37,605 nucleotides of DNA from an uncultured Nitratifractor sp. Lineage in GTDB: Bacteria; Campylobacterota; Campylobacteria; Campylobacterales; Sulfurovaceae. The DNA lies in contig CAMZLH010000055.1 in assembly GCA_947311565.1 (NCBI GenBank), positions 1-37,605 of the forward strand, in the 5' to 3' direction. The notes beneath the pieces are model-generated. The model did not search any database. It was given only the letters and a program-made list of their open reading frames with translations, and was not told where the DNA came from. Below are positions 17,668 to 26,651 of this stretch, piece by piece. Each line of letters starts with the position of its first letter. Positions within the stretch are counted from its first letter, which is position 1. The translations under genes and the position numbers were made by a program.

Positions 17668-17693
17668 TAGTCGCCACTTTGGCGGCTATTTTA
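17668..17693 (+). terminator. Rho-independent terminator of cytochrome c
   Basis: TAGTCGCCA (17668-17676) pairs with TGGCGGCTA (17680-17688), with one G-T pair, around a 3-nt loop, and TTTT follows. It ends only 11 nt before the next gene's apparent ATA start and touches that gene's AGGA ribosome site. Confidence 0.8.
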
Positions 17694-17703
17694 GGAAACT
17701 AAC

Positions 17704-18576
17704 ATAGATAATCAATTTAAACTCTTTTTTTATAAATATCCATATATACCTTTTAAGAATATTATTGACTACTACTCTGTTTTTGGTGGATTAGAAAGTG
17801 TAGATTTAAATCTATTTGATAAAATTGAAGAGTCTATTAAATATGCTATTAATAAGAGTGATATAGAAGAAAATATACCATTCTTTACTGATAATAATAT
17901 ATTTAGAGACTTTTTAATAGCTCTAGCTAAAAGTGACGGTAAGCTATTTGCTCTATTTAATAGATTAAATATAGGAAATAATTTAGGTTTAGATATAGTA
18001 AAAGAGTTAATTGAAGCAGATCTTGTAGAGATAGTACAATCTAGAGAGTTACCACTTAAAGAGTACAAAAAACAGCTTATAAAAAAAGAACTTAAAGATT
18101 ATACAATTGAACCAAAACTATATTTCAAAAAACCATTTTTTAGATTTTGGTATCTATGTATTGAACCATATAGAGATAAAAAATTAAAAATTGATAATAG
18201 TTTAGTAGTAAAAAAATTTATTTCAGATGGCTATAGACTCTCTTCTTTGGTATTTGAGCAATTAAGTTTAGAGCTACTTAAAAGAGAGTTCTCTAAAGAT
18301 AGTATATCTTTAACTGGAGCATCATACTGGGATAGGTTTAGTGAATTTGATATATATGCAAAGAGTAGTAGTGGCATATATATACTTGGTGAGTGTAAAT
18401 ATAAAGGTAGAGCAGTAACTAAACTGGAGCTTAGCAGATTAAAAGAGAAGGCTACTATATCTAATTTAACTGTAGATAAGTATGCACTATTCTCTAAAAG
18501 TGGTTTTACTAATGAACTTAAAAAAGATAGCAGTGTACTACTCTATAATTTAGATAGTTTCAAGAGACTAATTTAA
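17704..18576 (+). CDS. DUF234-like PD-(D/E)XK protein with apparent ATA start
   Basis: The frame is open from the TAG at 17692 to the TAA at 18576. No ATG or GTG occurs in frame, and the only TTG is at 18247, deep inside. The first sensible codon is ATA at 17704, with AGGA at 17693-17696, an ideal 7-nt spacing. The protein (290 residues) reads continuously: a helical N-terminal part (YPYIPFKNIIDYYSVFGGLE), then PFFRFWYLCIEPYR (about 145-158), typical of the DUF234 domain that follows archaeal/bacterial STAND-like ATPase domains. A nuclease-like core follows, Asp216, Glu230-x-Lys232 (EFDIYAK..GECKYKG). No ATPase domain is present. Possible DNA-related role, function unknown. Its end overlaps the convergent mltG by 9 bp. 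Confidence 0.75.
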   Translation: MDNQFKLFFYKYPYIPFKNIIDYYSVFGGLESVDLNLFDKIEESIKYAINKSDIEENIPFFTDNNIFRDFLIALAKSDGKLFALFNRLNIGNNLGLDIVKELIEADLVEIVQSRELPLKEYKKQLIKKELKDYTIEPKLYFKKPFFRFWYLCIEPYRDKKLKIDNSLVVKKFISDGYRLSSLVFEQLSLELLKREFSKDSISLTGASYWDRFSEFDIYAKSSSGIYILGECKYKGRAVTKLELSRLKEKATISNLTVDKYALFSKSGFTNELKKDSSVLLYNLDSFKRLI

Positions 18577-19527
18577 ACCTTTTTTAATATCATTTTTTCT
18601 CTTTTTAATATTCTTAATATGGTTTTTATACTCTATTGTAAAGTCATGTACACCATTTGAGTTTTTCATAAAATATAAATAGTTCGTTTTTTTAGGTTTA
18701 ATTGCTGCAATGATAGAAGATTTAGATACATTACATACAGGATATTTAGGAACCCCTTTAAACTTATAGGTATTATAACTACTTTTATCATTTTTAATTC
18801 TATAATGGGTAACTTTTATATGTGAGTATTTACCATAATTTAGTGTTCCATCCATTTGAAGGCGCATTTTTTTAGTAATTCTATTAAATATTACAGATGC
18901 AACTAGAGGCATCTCCTCTTTATTGGCTGCCTCTTTTTCTATAATAGAGGCAATAGTAATAATTTTTCTCCAACTAATTTGATTAAATGAGTTATAATAT
19001 TTTAAAGATATTTTTTTATACTCTTTTAGTGTAGAATCAAGTAGATATCTAATTGTATCTGCTTCTTTAAAATATATAGGAATATTATAAGTATTTGCTA
19101 AAAAATTACCCTCTTTAAATTTTGCTAATATATTGTAATTAGCTTGTAGTTTAAGAAGATTAAGATTTAATTTTTTAGATATATCTTGTAATATAAAGTA
19201 TGTTGTTTCACCTGGAATAATAGTTAGTGGCGTATAGTGATTAGAATAGGAGCCTATCTGCTTTAAAAATTTATATCTTGGAAGAGACCTCTTATTTATA
19301 TAAAGCCACCCTTTCCGTGGGTTTGTAAATATTTTTAAAAATGTTCTATCTAAAATATTAACGTTGTATCCCTTTTTATTAAGAAAGTCTATAATTTCAC
19401 ATGAGCTACTAGATGGAAGTTTTAGATTTTGTTTTGTATTGATAGGTGTTATAAAGTATAATAAGAGAGTAGCTAATATTATAGATATTGCTACAAATAT
19501 ATAAATTAATACTCTCTTTATATTCAT
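18568..19527 (-). CDS. mltG: Endolytic murein transglycosylase MltG
   Basis: Inner-membrane lytic transglycosylase that cleaves nascent glycan strands and is thought to set their length. 319 residues: one N-terminal membrane span (about 7-27), a LysM-like region, then the YceG core with the catalytic-Glu segment IASIIEKEA (about 192-200), RLQMDGTLNYG (222-232) and a C-terminal LYFMKNSNGVHDFT motif. The expected catalytic Glu is present. It is third in the secA-lolC/E-mltG unit, 22 nt after the permease gene. The 3' end overlaps the convergent DUF234-like gene by 9 bp, so there is no room for a dedicated terminator between them. Confidence 0.93.
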   Translation of the reverse strand: MNIKRVLIYIFVAISIILATLLLYFITPINTKQNLKLPSSSSCEIIDFLNKKGYNVNILDRTFLKIFTNPRKGWLYINKRSLPRYKFLKQIGSYSNHYTPLTIIPGETTYFILQDISKKLNLNLLKLQANYNILAKFKEGNFLANTYNIPIYFKEADTIRYLLDSTLKEYKKISLKYYNSFNQISWRKIITIASIIEKEAANKEEMPLVASVIFNRITKKMRLQMDGTLNYGKYSHIKVTHYRIKNDKSSYNTYKFKGVPKYPVCNVSKSSIIAAIKPKKTNYLYFMKNSNGVHDFTIEYKNHIKNIKKRKNDIKKGLN

Positions 19528-19549
19528 ACTTTATATAGTCTTAGTCTTA

Positions 19550-20773
19550 CTATTCATTTCTTAAAACTGTTAATGCATCTGTTTTAGAAGCCTTAACTGC
19601 TGGATATATTGCAGATAAAAGTACAATTATAGCTGTACCAACTATTATAGTTAAATAGTCACTAATTGGTAAGTCAATTGGCAACTTTGAAGTTGCATAT
19701 ATATCTTCTGGCAGAGATATAATATTATAAGTTGTAAGAACCCACATACCAACTATACCTAGCATTGTACCAAGTAGCATTCCAAAGAATCCTATAATTA
19801 AGCCTAAATAAAAGAAGATTCTCTTTATCTCTTTAGATGTTGCTCCAAGTGTTCTCATTAATGCTATTTCACTTCTTCTACTCATTACTGTCATTAGAAG
19901 TGATGATATAATATTAAGAGAAGCAACAAGAATAATTAATAAAAGAACTAAAAAAAGCGCTTTTTTCTCCATCTGCATTGCTTCAAATAAACCACCATTT
20001 TGCTCCCACCAACCCTCTATAATTGTATCTTCTGGTAAGACTTTTTTAATTTTATCTATAATAGCGATAGGATTATCGCTATATATGTGAGCACCATCAT
20101 ATATATTTGCTTCTCTTTTTAAAATCTTCTCAAATGCAGTATGTGTAGTATATATAATACCTTTGTCATATGCACTTAAACCTGAGCTAAAGTTACTAAT
20201 AACTTTTAACCTTTTTTGCAGAGGCATAGTTCCAAAACCAGCTGCCTGCTGTGATGAAAAAAATAGTGTTATCTTCTCACTCTTTTTAACACCTAATGAT
20301 AAAGATAGATCTTTCCCTATAATTGCATCAAATTTAGATATATTTGATATATTTATATCATTAAGTGCTTTATTGAAAATTTTATTTATGTTGGCTTCTT
20401 GTTTAAAATCTACACCATATAATATAGCTCCTTGAACACCATCTGCATTTTTAGCAATTACTTGAGTTGTATAGTATGGACTAATTTTTAAATCTGGAAA
20501 CTCTTTAGCTACCCTATTAAGAGACTCTATAGATACACCTTTATTATTATAGGAAAGAATTGTTAAAGGATAATTCATTACAAATAGTCTCTTTTTGAAT
20601 TCATCATGTGTACCATTTGTAACACCAATACCAATCATTAGTACCATTACACCCATTGCAATACCAATTAGAGCTAGCATTGCAGATATAAAGATAAATG
20701 GATTATCTTTATCATACTTAAGATAGTGTAGTATAAATTTTTTAACAAAAATACCACTATATGAGTATTTCAT
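19550..20773 (-). CDS. LolC/LolE-family lipoprotein-releasing ABC permease
   Basis: 407 residues with the FtsX/MacB-type layout: a membrane span near the N-terminus (about 28-50), a large periplasmic domain (about 55-265) and three C-terminal spans (about 272-295, 318-345 and 372-393). It resembles LolC/E, which extract lipoproteins from the inner membrane and pass them to LolA. Many Campylobacterota carry one such permease serving as both LolC and LolE. The ATPase LolD is not in this window. LolA is encoded about 2.9 kb away on the other strand, past secA. The ATG overlaps the secA stop (TAATG), so it is translationally coupled to secA. Confidence 0.87.
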   Translation of the reverse strand: MKYSYSGIFVKKFILHYLKYDKDNPFIFISAMLALIGIAMGVMVLMIGIGVTNGTHDEFKKRLFVMNYPLTILSYNNKGVSIESLNRVAKEFPDLKISPYYTTQVIAKNADGVQGAILYGVDFKQEANINKIFNKALNDINISNISKFDAIIGKDLSLSLGVKKSEKITLFFSSQQAAGFGTMPLQKRLKVISNFSSGLSAYDKGIIYTTHTAFEKILKREANIYDGAHIYSDNPIAIIDKIKKVLPEDTIIEGWWEQNGGLFEAMQMEKKALFLVLLLIILVASLNIISSLLMTVMSRRSEIALMRTLGATSKEIKRIFFYLGLIIGFFGMLLGTMLGIVGMWVLTTYNIISLPEDIYATSKLPIDLPISDYLTIIVGTAIIVLLSAIYPAVKASKTDALTVLRNE

Positions 20774-23373
20774 TAAGCTAGTAATCCTTTTTTTGGTCCA
20801 CTTTTTCCACAGCAGTTTTTATACTTTTCACCACTTCCGCAAGGACAAGGATCATTTCTTTTTGGTTTTTTAGAGATTGTTTCACTATCTTCTAATTTTT
20901 CAGAAGGAGGAGTGTTTTCTATCTTATCTACATTATTACTATTTAAATTTTCTTGATCTTCTTCATTAGTATCTTCAAAGTTAAACTCTACTCTATGAAC
21001 AAACTTAATAGACTCTATCTTTACTCTTCTAATTAACTCTTCGAATAGTCTAAAACTCTCTTGTTTATACTCTGTAAGTGGATCTTTTTGATTATAACCT
21101 CTAAGTCCAATTCCAGCTTTTAGTGTATCCATCTCATACAGATGGTCTCTCCACATATTATCTAATGTTTGTAGATAGATTAATTTTTCTATCTCATCTC
21201 TTTGAGCTTTATCGAATACGGACATCTTCTCTTCATAAATTTCCTCTAAAACAGATAAAAGTACCTCTTTAATCTCATCTGGCTCTTTTCCATCTATCAT
21301 ATCTTTCGGTAACTCAACTCCACTAATTTCTGCTACATCTTTGATTAAAGCCTCATAATTAAAGTCTTCACTTGGAAGCCCATCAATTATTTCACAATCT
21401 TGCATTATAAAATCTATTACTTCTGCTCTATTCTCTTTAATCTTAGACTCAATATCATACCCTGAATCTATCAATTGATCTCTAAATTTATAGATAGCTT
21501 TTCTTTGAAAGTTTGCTACATCATCGTACTCTATTAAGTTTTTTCTAGACTCATAGTGTAGAGCTTCTACTTTCTTTTGAGCACTCTCTACACTTCTAGT
21601 AACAAGCTTAGAGTCTATAAATTCACCTTTTTTAACGCCAATTCTATTCATTATATTTCTAATTTTATCCCCACCAAAAATACGAAGTAAGTTATCATCT
21701 AAACTTAAGAAAAATTGGCTCTCACCAGCATCACCTTGACGACCAGAACGACCTCTAAGTTGGTTATCTATACGACGTGATTCATGTCTTTCCGTTCCTA
21801 AAATAACTAAACCACCAAGCTCTTTTACATCATCTGTCAATTTGATATCGACTCCACGACCAGCCATATTGGTTGCAACTGTAACTGCACCTTTTAATCC
21901 TGCATTAACAATAATCTCTGCCTCTTGCTCATGGTTCTTAGCATTTAATACATTATGGGGAATTTTCTCTTTTTTTAACTTATTATGTATTAACTCGCTC
22001 TTTTCAATAGAAGCAGTACCAATTAGTACAGGTTGTCCTTTCTCGTTAAGCTCTTTAATTCTAGCTGCAACTGCATCTAGTTTTTCATCTTCTGTATTAA
22101 ATATAAGGTCATTTTTGTCTATTCTAACTACTGGCACATTTGTCGGTATAGATACAACTTCGAGACCATAAATTTCAGCAAACTCTGTAGCTTCAGTCTG
22201 TGCTGTTCCTGTCATTCCTGCTAGTTTATCGTATAGTCTAAAGTAGTTTTGGTATGTAACTTCTGCTAATGTTTGAGACTCCTCTTTTATCTCTACACCC
22301 TCTTTTGCCTCTAGTGCTTGGTGCAGACCTTCACTATATCTTCTACCTTCACTTAATCTTCCTGTAAACTCATCTACAATAATAACTTCACCATCTTTTA
22401 TTACATAATCTACATCTTTTTCAAATATATAGTTTGCTTTAAGTGCCTGATCTAAATGGTGAGTTAACATTGCATTTTCAAGGCTGTATAGATTACCTAC
22501 ACCAAATAGATCTTCTGCTTTCTGAAATCCATCTTCGGTTAGTGTTATCTGTTTATTCTTCTCATCTACTATAAAATCACCTGTAGTTTTTTTATCTTCT
22601 CCTGGCTTAACAGGAAGCTCCTCACCTCTCTCTAATTGTAGAGCTATATTATTAGCAATAGCATAGTGTTTTTGATCTCTCTGGGTTGGACCAGATATAA
22701 TTAGTGGTGTTCTAGCTTCATCAACTAAAATTGAGTCAACTTCATCTACTATAGAGTAGTAGTGCTCTCTTTGCACTTTTTCAGATTGATTACTCTTCAT
22801 ATTGTCTCTTAAGTAGTCAAACCCAAATTCATTATTTGTACCATAAGTTATATCTGCACTATATTGCTCTTTTCTCTCAAAATCATCGTAAATAGCTGCA
22901 GTAATACAACCAGTTTTATAACCTAAAAAACTATATAGTTTAGCCATCTCATCAGCATCTCTTTTTGCAAGGTAATCGTTAACTGTTACTAAGTGCACTC
23001 CCTTGCCAAGCATTGCATTAAGTACAATAGATAAAGTCGCTACTAGAGTCTTACCTTCACCTGTTTTCATTTCAGCAATATCTCCATCATGAAGTACCAT
23101 ACCACCAATTAACTGTACATCGTAGTGACGCATACCTAAAACTCTTTTACTAACTTCTCTAGTAATTGCAAACGAGTCATTTAATACATCATCTAAACTT
23201 TTTTCTTTACTTTGAACACTATCTTTTAACTCTAAAAAAGAACTCTTTAGCTCTTCGTCACTTAGCTCTTTATATTTATCTTCAAGAGCATTAATAAGTT
23301 TTGCTCTTTTTCGATATTTTTTTACTTTTCTATCGTTAGCTGTTCCAAATACTTTAGTAATTGCACCGATCAT
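20773..23373 (-). CDS. secA: Preprotein translocase ATPase SecA
   Basis: Motor of the Sec export pathway. 866 residues, full length. Walker A is MKTGEGKT (102-109) and the DEAD-box equivalent is [13 protein letters not shown] (about 209-221). Further markers are the [14 protein letters not shown] segment, [10 protein letters not shown], and [14 protein letters not shown] in the second motor half. The C-terminal zinc finger is intact, with Cys843, Cys845, Cys854 and Cys855 (CPCGSG..YKNCC), after a flexible acidic linker (about 805-837). AAGG precedes the ATG. It leads the minus-strand unit secA-lolC/E-mltG, which ties protein export to lipoprotein sorting and wall synthesis. Confidence 0.98.
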   Translation of the reverse strand: MIGAITKVFGTANDRKVKKYRKRAKLINALEDKYKELSDEELKSSFLELKDSVQSKEKSLDDVLNDSFAITREVSKRVLGMRHYDVQLIGGMVLHDGDIAEMKTGEGKTLVATLSIVLNAMLGKGVHLVTVNDYLAKRDADEMAKLYSFLGYKTGCITAAIYDDFERKEQYSADITYGTNNEFGFDYLRDNMKSNQSEKVQREHYYSIVDEVDSILVDEARTPLIISGPTQRDQKHYAIANNIALQLERGEELPVKPGEDKKTTGDFIVDEKNKQITLTEDGFQKAEDLFGVGNLYSLENAMLTHHLDQALKANYIFEKDVDYVIKDGEVIIVDEFTGRLSEGRRYSEGLHQALEAKEGVEIKEESQTLAEVTYQNYFRLYDKLAGMTGTAQTEATEFAEIYGLEVVSIPTNVPVVRIDKNDLIFNTEDEKLDAVAARIKELNEKGQPVLIGTASIEKSELIHNKLKKEKIPHNVLNAKNHEQEAEIIVNAGLKGAVTVATNMAGRGVDIKLTDDVKELGGLVILGTERHESRRIDNQLRGRSGRQGDAGESQFFLSLDDNLLRIFGGDKIRNIMNRIGVKKGEFIDSKLVTRSVESAQKKVEALHYESRKNLIEYDDVANFQRKAIYKFRDQLIDSGYDIESKIKENRAEVIDFIMQDCEIIDGLPSEDFNYEALIKDVAEISGVELPKDMIDGKEPDEIKEVLLSVLEEIYEEKMSVFDKAQRDEIEKLIYLQTLDNMWRDHLYEMDTLKAGIGLRGYNQKDPLTEYKQESFRLFEELIRRVKIESIKFVHRVEFNFEDTNEEDQENLNSNNVDKIENTPPSEKLEDSETISKKPKRNDPCPCGSGEKYKNCCGKSGPKKGLLA

Positions 23374-23535
23374 AATAATTTTACCTTGCTATAAATTTGG
23401 GATATTTTATCTAAAATATGTTTAATTATAGGCTATTCTCTTTTTTAGTAATAAAAAATAGATTCATTTTTTGGTTATTTTATCCATTAAATGGTTTTAA
23501 TATTAATAATTATAGATATAATTTTAATAACACCT

Positions 23536-23579
23536 ATATTATTTTACTATCTCTTCACAAAAAGATTGTAAAATAATAT
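23536..23579. repeat. 44-nt inverted repeat between secA and lolA
   Basis: ATATTATTTTAC (23536-23547) and GTAAAATAATAT (23568-23579) are perfect 12-bp reverse complements. The 20-nt spacer can extend the stem further, since ATCTCTT faces AAAGAT with small mismatches. It lies in the 282-nt divergent gap between secA and lolA, about 77 nt before lolA. There is no T-run of terminator type. It may be a cruciform, an operator or a small structured RNA. Confidence 0.5.
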
Positions 23580-23655
23580 TTATAAACCAAACCTTCGCAG
23601 AAGATAGAATAATTCTACTGCATAATCTAGGTTAAAATTTTATTTAAGGATTATA

Positions 23656-24180
23656 ATGAGATTAAAGATTTTAATTACTCTTTTTTTAGTTAGCAATATT
23701 TTTGCAGGGGCTGTAAAAATTCCGACAGCATTTAGTGCTAATTTTTTACAAATTGTAAAAAATACAAAAGGCAAAACAATTAAATATAGAGGAAAAGTTG
23801 TTTTTAACACCCCTTCAGAGACAAAATGGAGATATAAAACACCAACGAAAAAAGAGGTTTGCAGTAGTGGTAACGAGCTAGTTGTAGTTGACCATGATTT
23901 AGAACAGGTTAGTTACTTTTCTATAGATAGAGGTTTAAATTTAGCTAAAGTTTTAAAAAAGGCAAAGCTTCATCATGGTAGAACATACTATACAACATAT
24001 AAGGGTAAGATATATACTGTTGTATTAACAAAGAGTAAAAAGATAGAACAGATAGTTTATAAAGATAATTTAGATAATCAGGTTAATATAATCTTTACAA
24101 ATACAAAATATTTTGATAGACTTCTATCGAATAGAAAATTTGTATGCACAAGACCAAAAGGTTATGACGCTGTATATTAG
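23656..24180 (+). CDS. lolA: LolA-like periplasmic outer-membrane lipoprotein carrier
   Basis: 174 residues with a signal peptide (about 1-17, ending IFAGA) and a single beta-rich domain with LolA features: NFLQIVKNTKGKTIKYRGKV, then FNTPSETKWRYKTPTKKEVC and LVVVDHDLEQVSYF. LolA receives lipoproteins from the LolC/E permease and carries them to the outer membrane. The permease gene is in the same neighbourhood on the opposite strand. Two Cys residues (about 70 and 167) could form a disulfide. AAGGA precedes the ATG. It is followed 8 nt later by the ArsC-like gene. Sequence similarity is low, as usual for epsilon LolA, so the call also rests on size and context. Confidence 0.82.
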   Translation: MRLKILITLFLVSNIFAGAVKIPTAFSANFLQIVKNTKGKTIKYRGKVVFNTPSETKWRYKTPTKKEVCSSGNELVVVDHDLEQVSYFSIDRGLNLAKVLKKAKLHHGRTYYTTYKGKIYTVVLTKSKKIEQIVYKDNLDNQVNIIFTNTKYFDRLLSNRKFVCTRPKGYDAVY

Positions 24181-24188
24181 GAGATAAG

Positions 24189-24527
24189 ATGGTAGAGATA
24201 TTACATAATAGTAGGTGTTCTAAATCTAGAGCAGGTATAAAGTACCTAGATGATAATGGTATTGAGTATAAAGTTATAGAGTATTTAAAAAACCCACTAA
24301 GTAAAGATGAACTTAGTGCTATTTTATCTAAACTAGATATGAAACCTAGTGATTTAGTTAGAAGCAAAGAGTCAATATATAAAGAGTTAAACCTTAAAGA
24401 TGTTGATGAAGATACTCTTTTAGAAGCAATGGTTTCTAATCCAAAATTAATAGAGAGACCAATTGTCATTAATGGCAATAAAGCAGTAGTTGCAAGACCA
24501 GATAGTGAAATAGATAAAGTTCTATAA
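24189..24527 (+). CDS. ArsC/YfgD-family thioredoxin-fold reductase
   Basis: 112 residues of the glutaredoxin-type arsenate reductase family, with catalytic Cys10 in HNSRCSKSR and the C-terminal NPKLIERPIV block that supplies the substrate-binding Arg. The pattern of KEDLYKELNL-type residues (here KESIYKELNL) is closest to E. coli YfgD, an ArsC paralogue whose natural substrate is uncertain, rather than to plasmid ArsC. No ArsB, Acr3 or ArsR gene is nearby, so an arsenic role should not be assumed. AGGAG precedes the ATG. It is co-transcribed with lolA and with the following Crp-like regulator. Confidence 0.9.
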   Translation: MVEILHNSRCSKSRAGIKYLDDNGIEYKVIEYLKNPLSKDELSAILSKLDMKPSDLVRSKESIYKELNLKDVDEDTLLEAMVSNPKLIERPIVINGNKAVVARPDSEIDKVL

Positions 24528-24529
24528 AT

Positions 24530-25204
24530 ATGCCATATCTAGGTAGTTTTTTAGGACCACTAGATAGTTTAGATGAGAGATTAGCAAGTGAGTTTAAAGA
24601 GTTTGGAGAGATTGTAAATTTTGATAAAAATAGCACTATATTTGACTCTGATAATTCGCTAAAGTGGTTCTATATAATAATTAATGGTAAGGTTAAAATT
24701 TATGATATTAACTTTAATACCGATAGGGAGCAGACACTATATCTACTAATTCGCGGAGATATGTTTGATTTAATTACACTTTTAGATAGTAACTCTCATG
24801 AACTAGCTGTAGATATCTTAGAGAGCGGTAGTGCTATTAGATTTCCTATAGATAAAGTTAGAGAGTGGATGCGAATTAATATAACATTTGAACAACTTAT
24901 CTATAGATATATTGCTATGCAGATGAGAAATTTAGAAGAGTTATCTTTAGATTTATCTCTTAGAGAGACAAAAGAGAGGCTACTAAAGTTAATATTAAAA
25001 AATTTTGAGACTATTGATCAAAGAGGTGTAGATATGCTACATAATCTATCTCGTAGTGAAATAGCAAACTTAATTGGAACAGTAAGACATATTATAGATA
25101 AACACTTAAAATCACTTAAAAACGACAATATCATAGATATAGAAAATCGAAAAATATCACTAAAAAATGCTAAAAAAGTCTTAGATATGCTAACTTCTCT
25201 ATAG
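24530..25204 (+). CDS. Crp/Fnr-family transcriptional regulator
   Basis: 224 residues: a cyclic-nucleotide-binding-like beta barrel (about 25-120), a long dimer helix (about 122-150) and a C-terminal winged helix (about 165-222) with recognition region LSRSEIANLIGTVRHIIDKHL. The protein contains no Cys, so it cannot hold an Fnr-type iron-sulfur cluster. The barrel lacks an obvious RxS cAMP motif, so the ligand is unknown. The ATG comes 2 nt after the ArsC-like stop, so the two are coupled. Related epsilonproteobacterial regulators respond to nitrosative or redox stress, but nothing here fixes the signal. Confidence 0.9.
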   Translation: MPYLGSFLGPLDSLDERLASEFKEFGEIVNFDKNSTIFDSDNSLKWFYIIINGKVKIYDINFNTDREQTLYLLIRGDMFDLITLLDSNSHELAVDILESGSAIRFPIDKVREWMRINITFEQLIYRYIAMQMRNLEELSLDLSLRETKERLLKLILKNFETIDQRGVDMLHNLSRSEIANLIGTVRHIIDKHLKSLKNDNIIDIENRKISLKNAKKVLDMLTSL

Positions 25205-25257
25205 AGTCAATCTATAAGTTACATAAAGTAAATAAAAATTTTGATTTATAAAATAAA

Positions 25258-25348
25258 TGGCGGACAGTGAGGGATTCGAACCCTCGGTACCCTTTCGAGT
25301 ACGCACCCTTAGCAGGGGTGTGGTTTCAGCCAACTCACCCAACTGTCC
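25258..25348 (-). tRNA. tRNA-Ser (anticodon GCU)
   Basis: Read on the minus strand, the acceptor arm GGACAGT pairs with ACTGTCC, followed by discriminator G and an encoded CCA (25258-25260). The anticodon stem-loop is CCCCTGCTAAGGGT with anticodon GCT, for AGC/AGT serine codons. The long variable arm GTACTCGAAAGGGTAC is typical of tRNA-Ser, and the T arm contains GGTTCGAATCC. 91 nt including CCA. TAAAAT on the minus strand (25365-25370) could be its -10 box. Confidence 0.97.
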
Positions 25349-25410
25349 TTCTTAAGTGGGCGCAATTTTACACGAGTTTTGCTTAAAGTTTTATTAAACT
25401 AAGAGTATTA

Positions 25411-25440
25411 TTGAAACTTCTTTGAAAATTACGATAAAAT
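25411..25440 (+). promoter_or_regulatory. Candidate sigma-70 promoter for moeA
   Basis: TTGAAA (25411-25416), an 18-nt spacer and TAAAAT (25435-25440), 30 nt before the ATG at 25470. A second TATAAT at 25450-25455 is closer but would leave almost no leader before the GAGG ribosome site. Confidence 0.4.
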
Positions 25441-25469
25441 TTAAAAAATTATAATATTTCGAGGCGATT

Positions 25470-26651
25470 ATGGATTACACTGAAGCATTGAATTTAACTA
25501 TAGATAGTATTACACCTACAACAAAAACAGAGAGAGTAGATATTGACAAAGCACTAAATAGAGTTTTATCAAAAGATATATATACAAAAAGAGACCTACC
25601 CCCATTTAATAACTCAGCAATGGATGGATATGCATTTAAACATAGTGATATTAATAGTAACCTAAAGGTAGTTGCCACAATACTTGCAGGAGATGTACAA
25701 GAGGAGATACTAAATAGTAAAGAGTGCTATAAAATAATGACAGGTTCTAAAGTACCAAATGATTGTGATACTATTGCACCCAAGGAGATATGTAGCCTTA
25801 ATAGTGGCTATATAAATGTTACAAAAAGTATAAAGAGAGGAAATGCACTTAGATTAAAAGGCGAAGAGATAAAGAGAGACTCTTTACTTTTAAATAAAGG
25901 AACTAAATTAGCAGCAGATACTATAGCACTACTAGCTTCTCAAGGTATTGATAAAATAGAGTGCTACAAAGAGCTTAATATAGCTATAGTCTCTACAGGA
26001 AGTGAATTAAAAGAGCTAAATGAAGAGGCTAAAGAGAACGAGTTATACAATATTAATGGTATAAATTTAAAAATGCATCTTAAAAGCTATGGATTTAATG
26101 CTAACTATATTGGTGTTCTTCCTGATGATTTAAAGGTCTCTTCAGATATGTTTAAATCTCTTCATCGTTACGATATATTAATTACAACAGGTGGTGTAAG
26201 TTTAGGTGATGCTGACTTTACAAAAGAGGCACTGATAAATAGTGGTTTTAAAGAGCTATTTCATGGTGCAAAAGTAAAACCAGGTCATCCTATACTTATA
26301 GGTCATATAGATAAGTGTTTAGTTGTAGCACTTCCTGGTAATCCACTAGCTGCCATTTTACAACTTATAATTTTAGCTATACCTGCAATTTTAAAGATGC
26401 AAGGGCATAGAGAGTATAATCACCAAACAAAAAGTATTAGAATAGGAAAAGAGTTAACATTAAAATCTAATAGAGCAAATATTGTCTTAGGAAAAGTAGA
26501 AGAGAATAAATTTTATCCATATAGAGATAATAAGTATGGTTCTGGCATGATATCTCCATTAGTTGAGTCTGATTCTCTTGTTGTTTTTAAAAATGGGATA
26601 GATATAGTAGCTATTAATAGCGAAATAGAGATAATATATTTAAAGAAATAA
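25470..26651 (+). CDS. moeA: Molybdopterin molybdenumtransferase MoeA
   Basis: Inserts molybdate into adenylylated molybdopterin in the last step of Mo-cofactor synthesis. 393 residues: an N-terminal domain with LPPFNNSAMDGYAF (about 39-52) and TGSKVPNDCDTIAPKE (about 91-106), a MoCF-type domain with STGSEL, TTGGVSLGDADF (about 231-242) and LPGNPLAAIL (about 289-298), and a C-terminal beta domain. All family markers are present. It appears to be a single-gene unit with its own promoter, and GAGG lies 6 nt before the ATG. It implies the organism has molybdoenzymes such as formate dehydrogenase or periplasmic nitrate reductase, not seen in this window. Confidence 0.95.
   Translation: MDYTEALNLTIDSITPTTKTERVDIDKALNRVLSKDIYTKRDLPPFNNSAMDGYAFKHSDINSNLKVVATILAGDVQEEILNSKECYKIMTGSKVPNDCDTIAPKEICSLNSGYINVTKSIKRGNALRLKGEEIKRDSLLLNKGTKLAADTIALLASQGIDKIECYKELNIAIVSTGSELKELNEEAKENELYNINGINLKMHLKSYGFNANYIGVLPDDLKVSSDMFKSLHRYDILITTGGVSLGDADFTKEALINSGFKELFHGAKVKPGHPILIGHIDKCLVVALPGNPLAAILQLIILAIPAILKMQGHREYNHQTKSIRIGKELTLKSNRANIVLGKVEENKFYPYRDNKYGSGMISPLVESDSLVVFKNGIDIVAINSEIEIIYLKK

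Noticed and set aside
18247-18576. 109-residue ORF beginning at TTG
   Set aside because: The same frame is open and protein-like for 181 more codons upstream. The TTG is an internal Leu codon in a conserved helix, so this is the C-terminal third of the longer gene at 17704.
21842-22171. Plus-strand ORF inside secA
   Set aside because: Antisense shadow of the SecA motor domain, low-complexity product.
24189-24527. Arsenic resistance operon
   Set aside because: The ArsC-like protein is closest to YfgD, and no arsenite pump or ArsR is nearby.
24530-25204. Fnr-type oxygen sensor
   Set aside because: The protein has no Cys at all, so no iron-sulfur cluster is possible.
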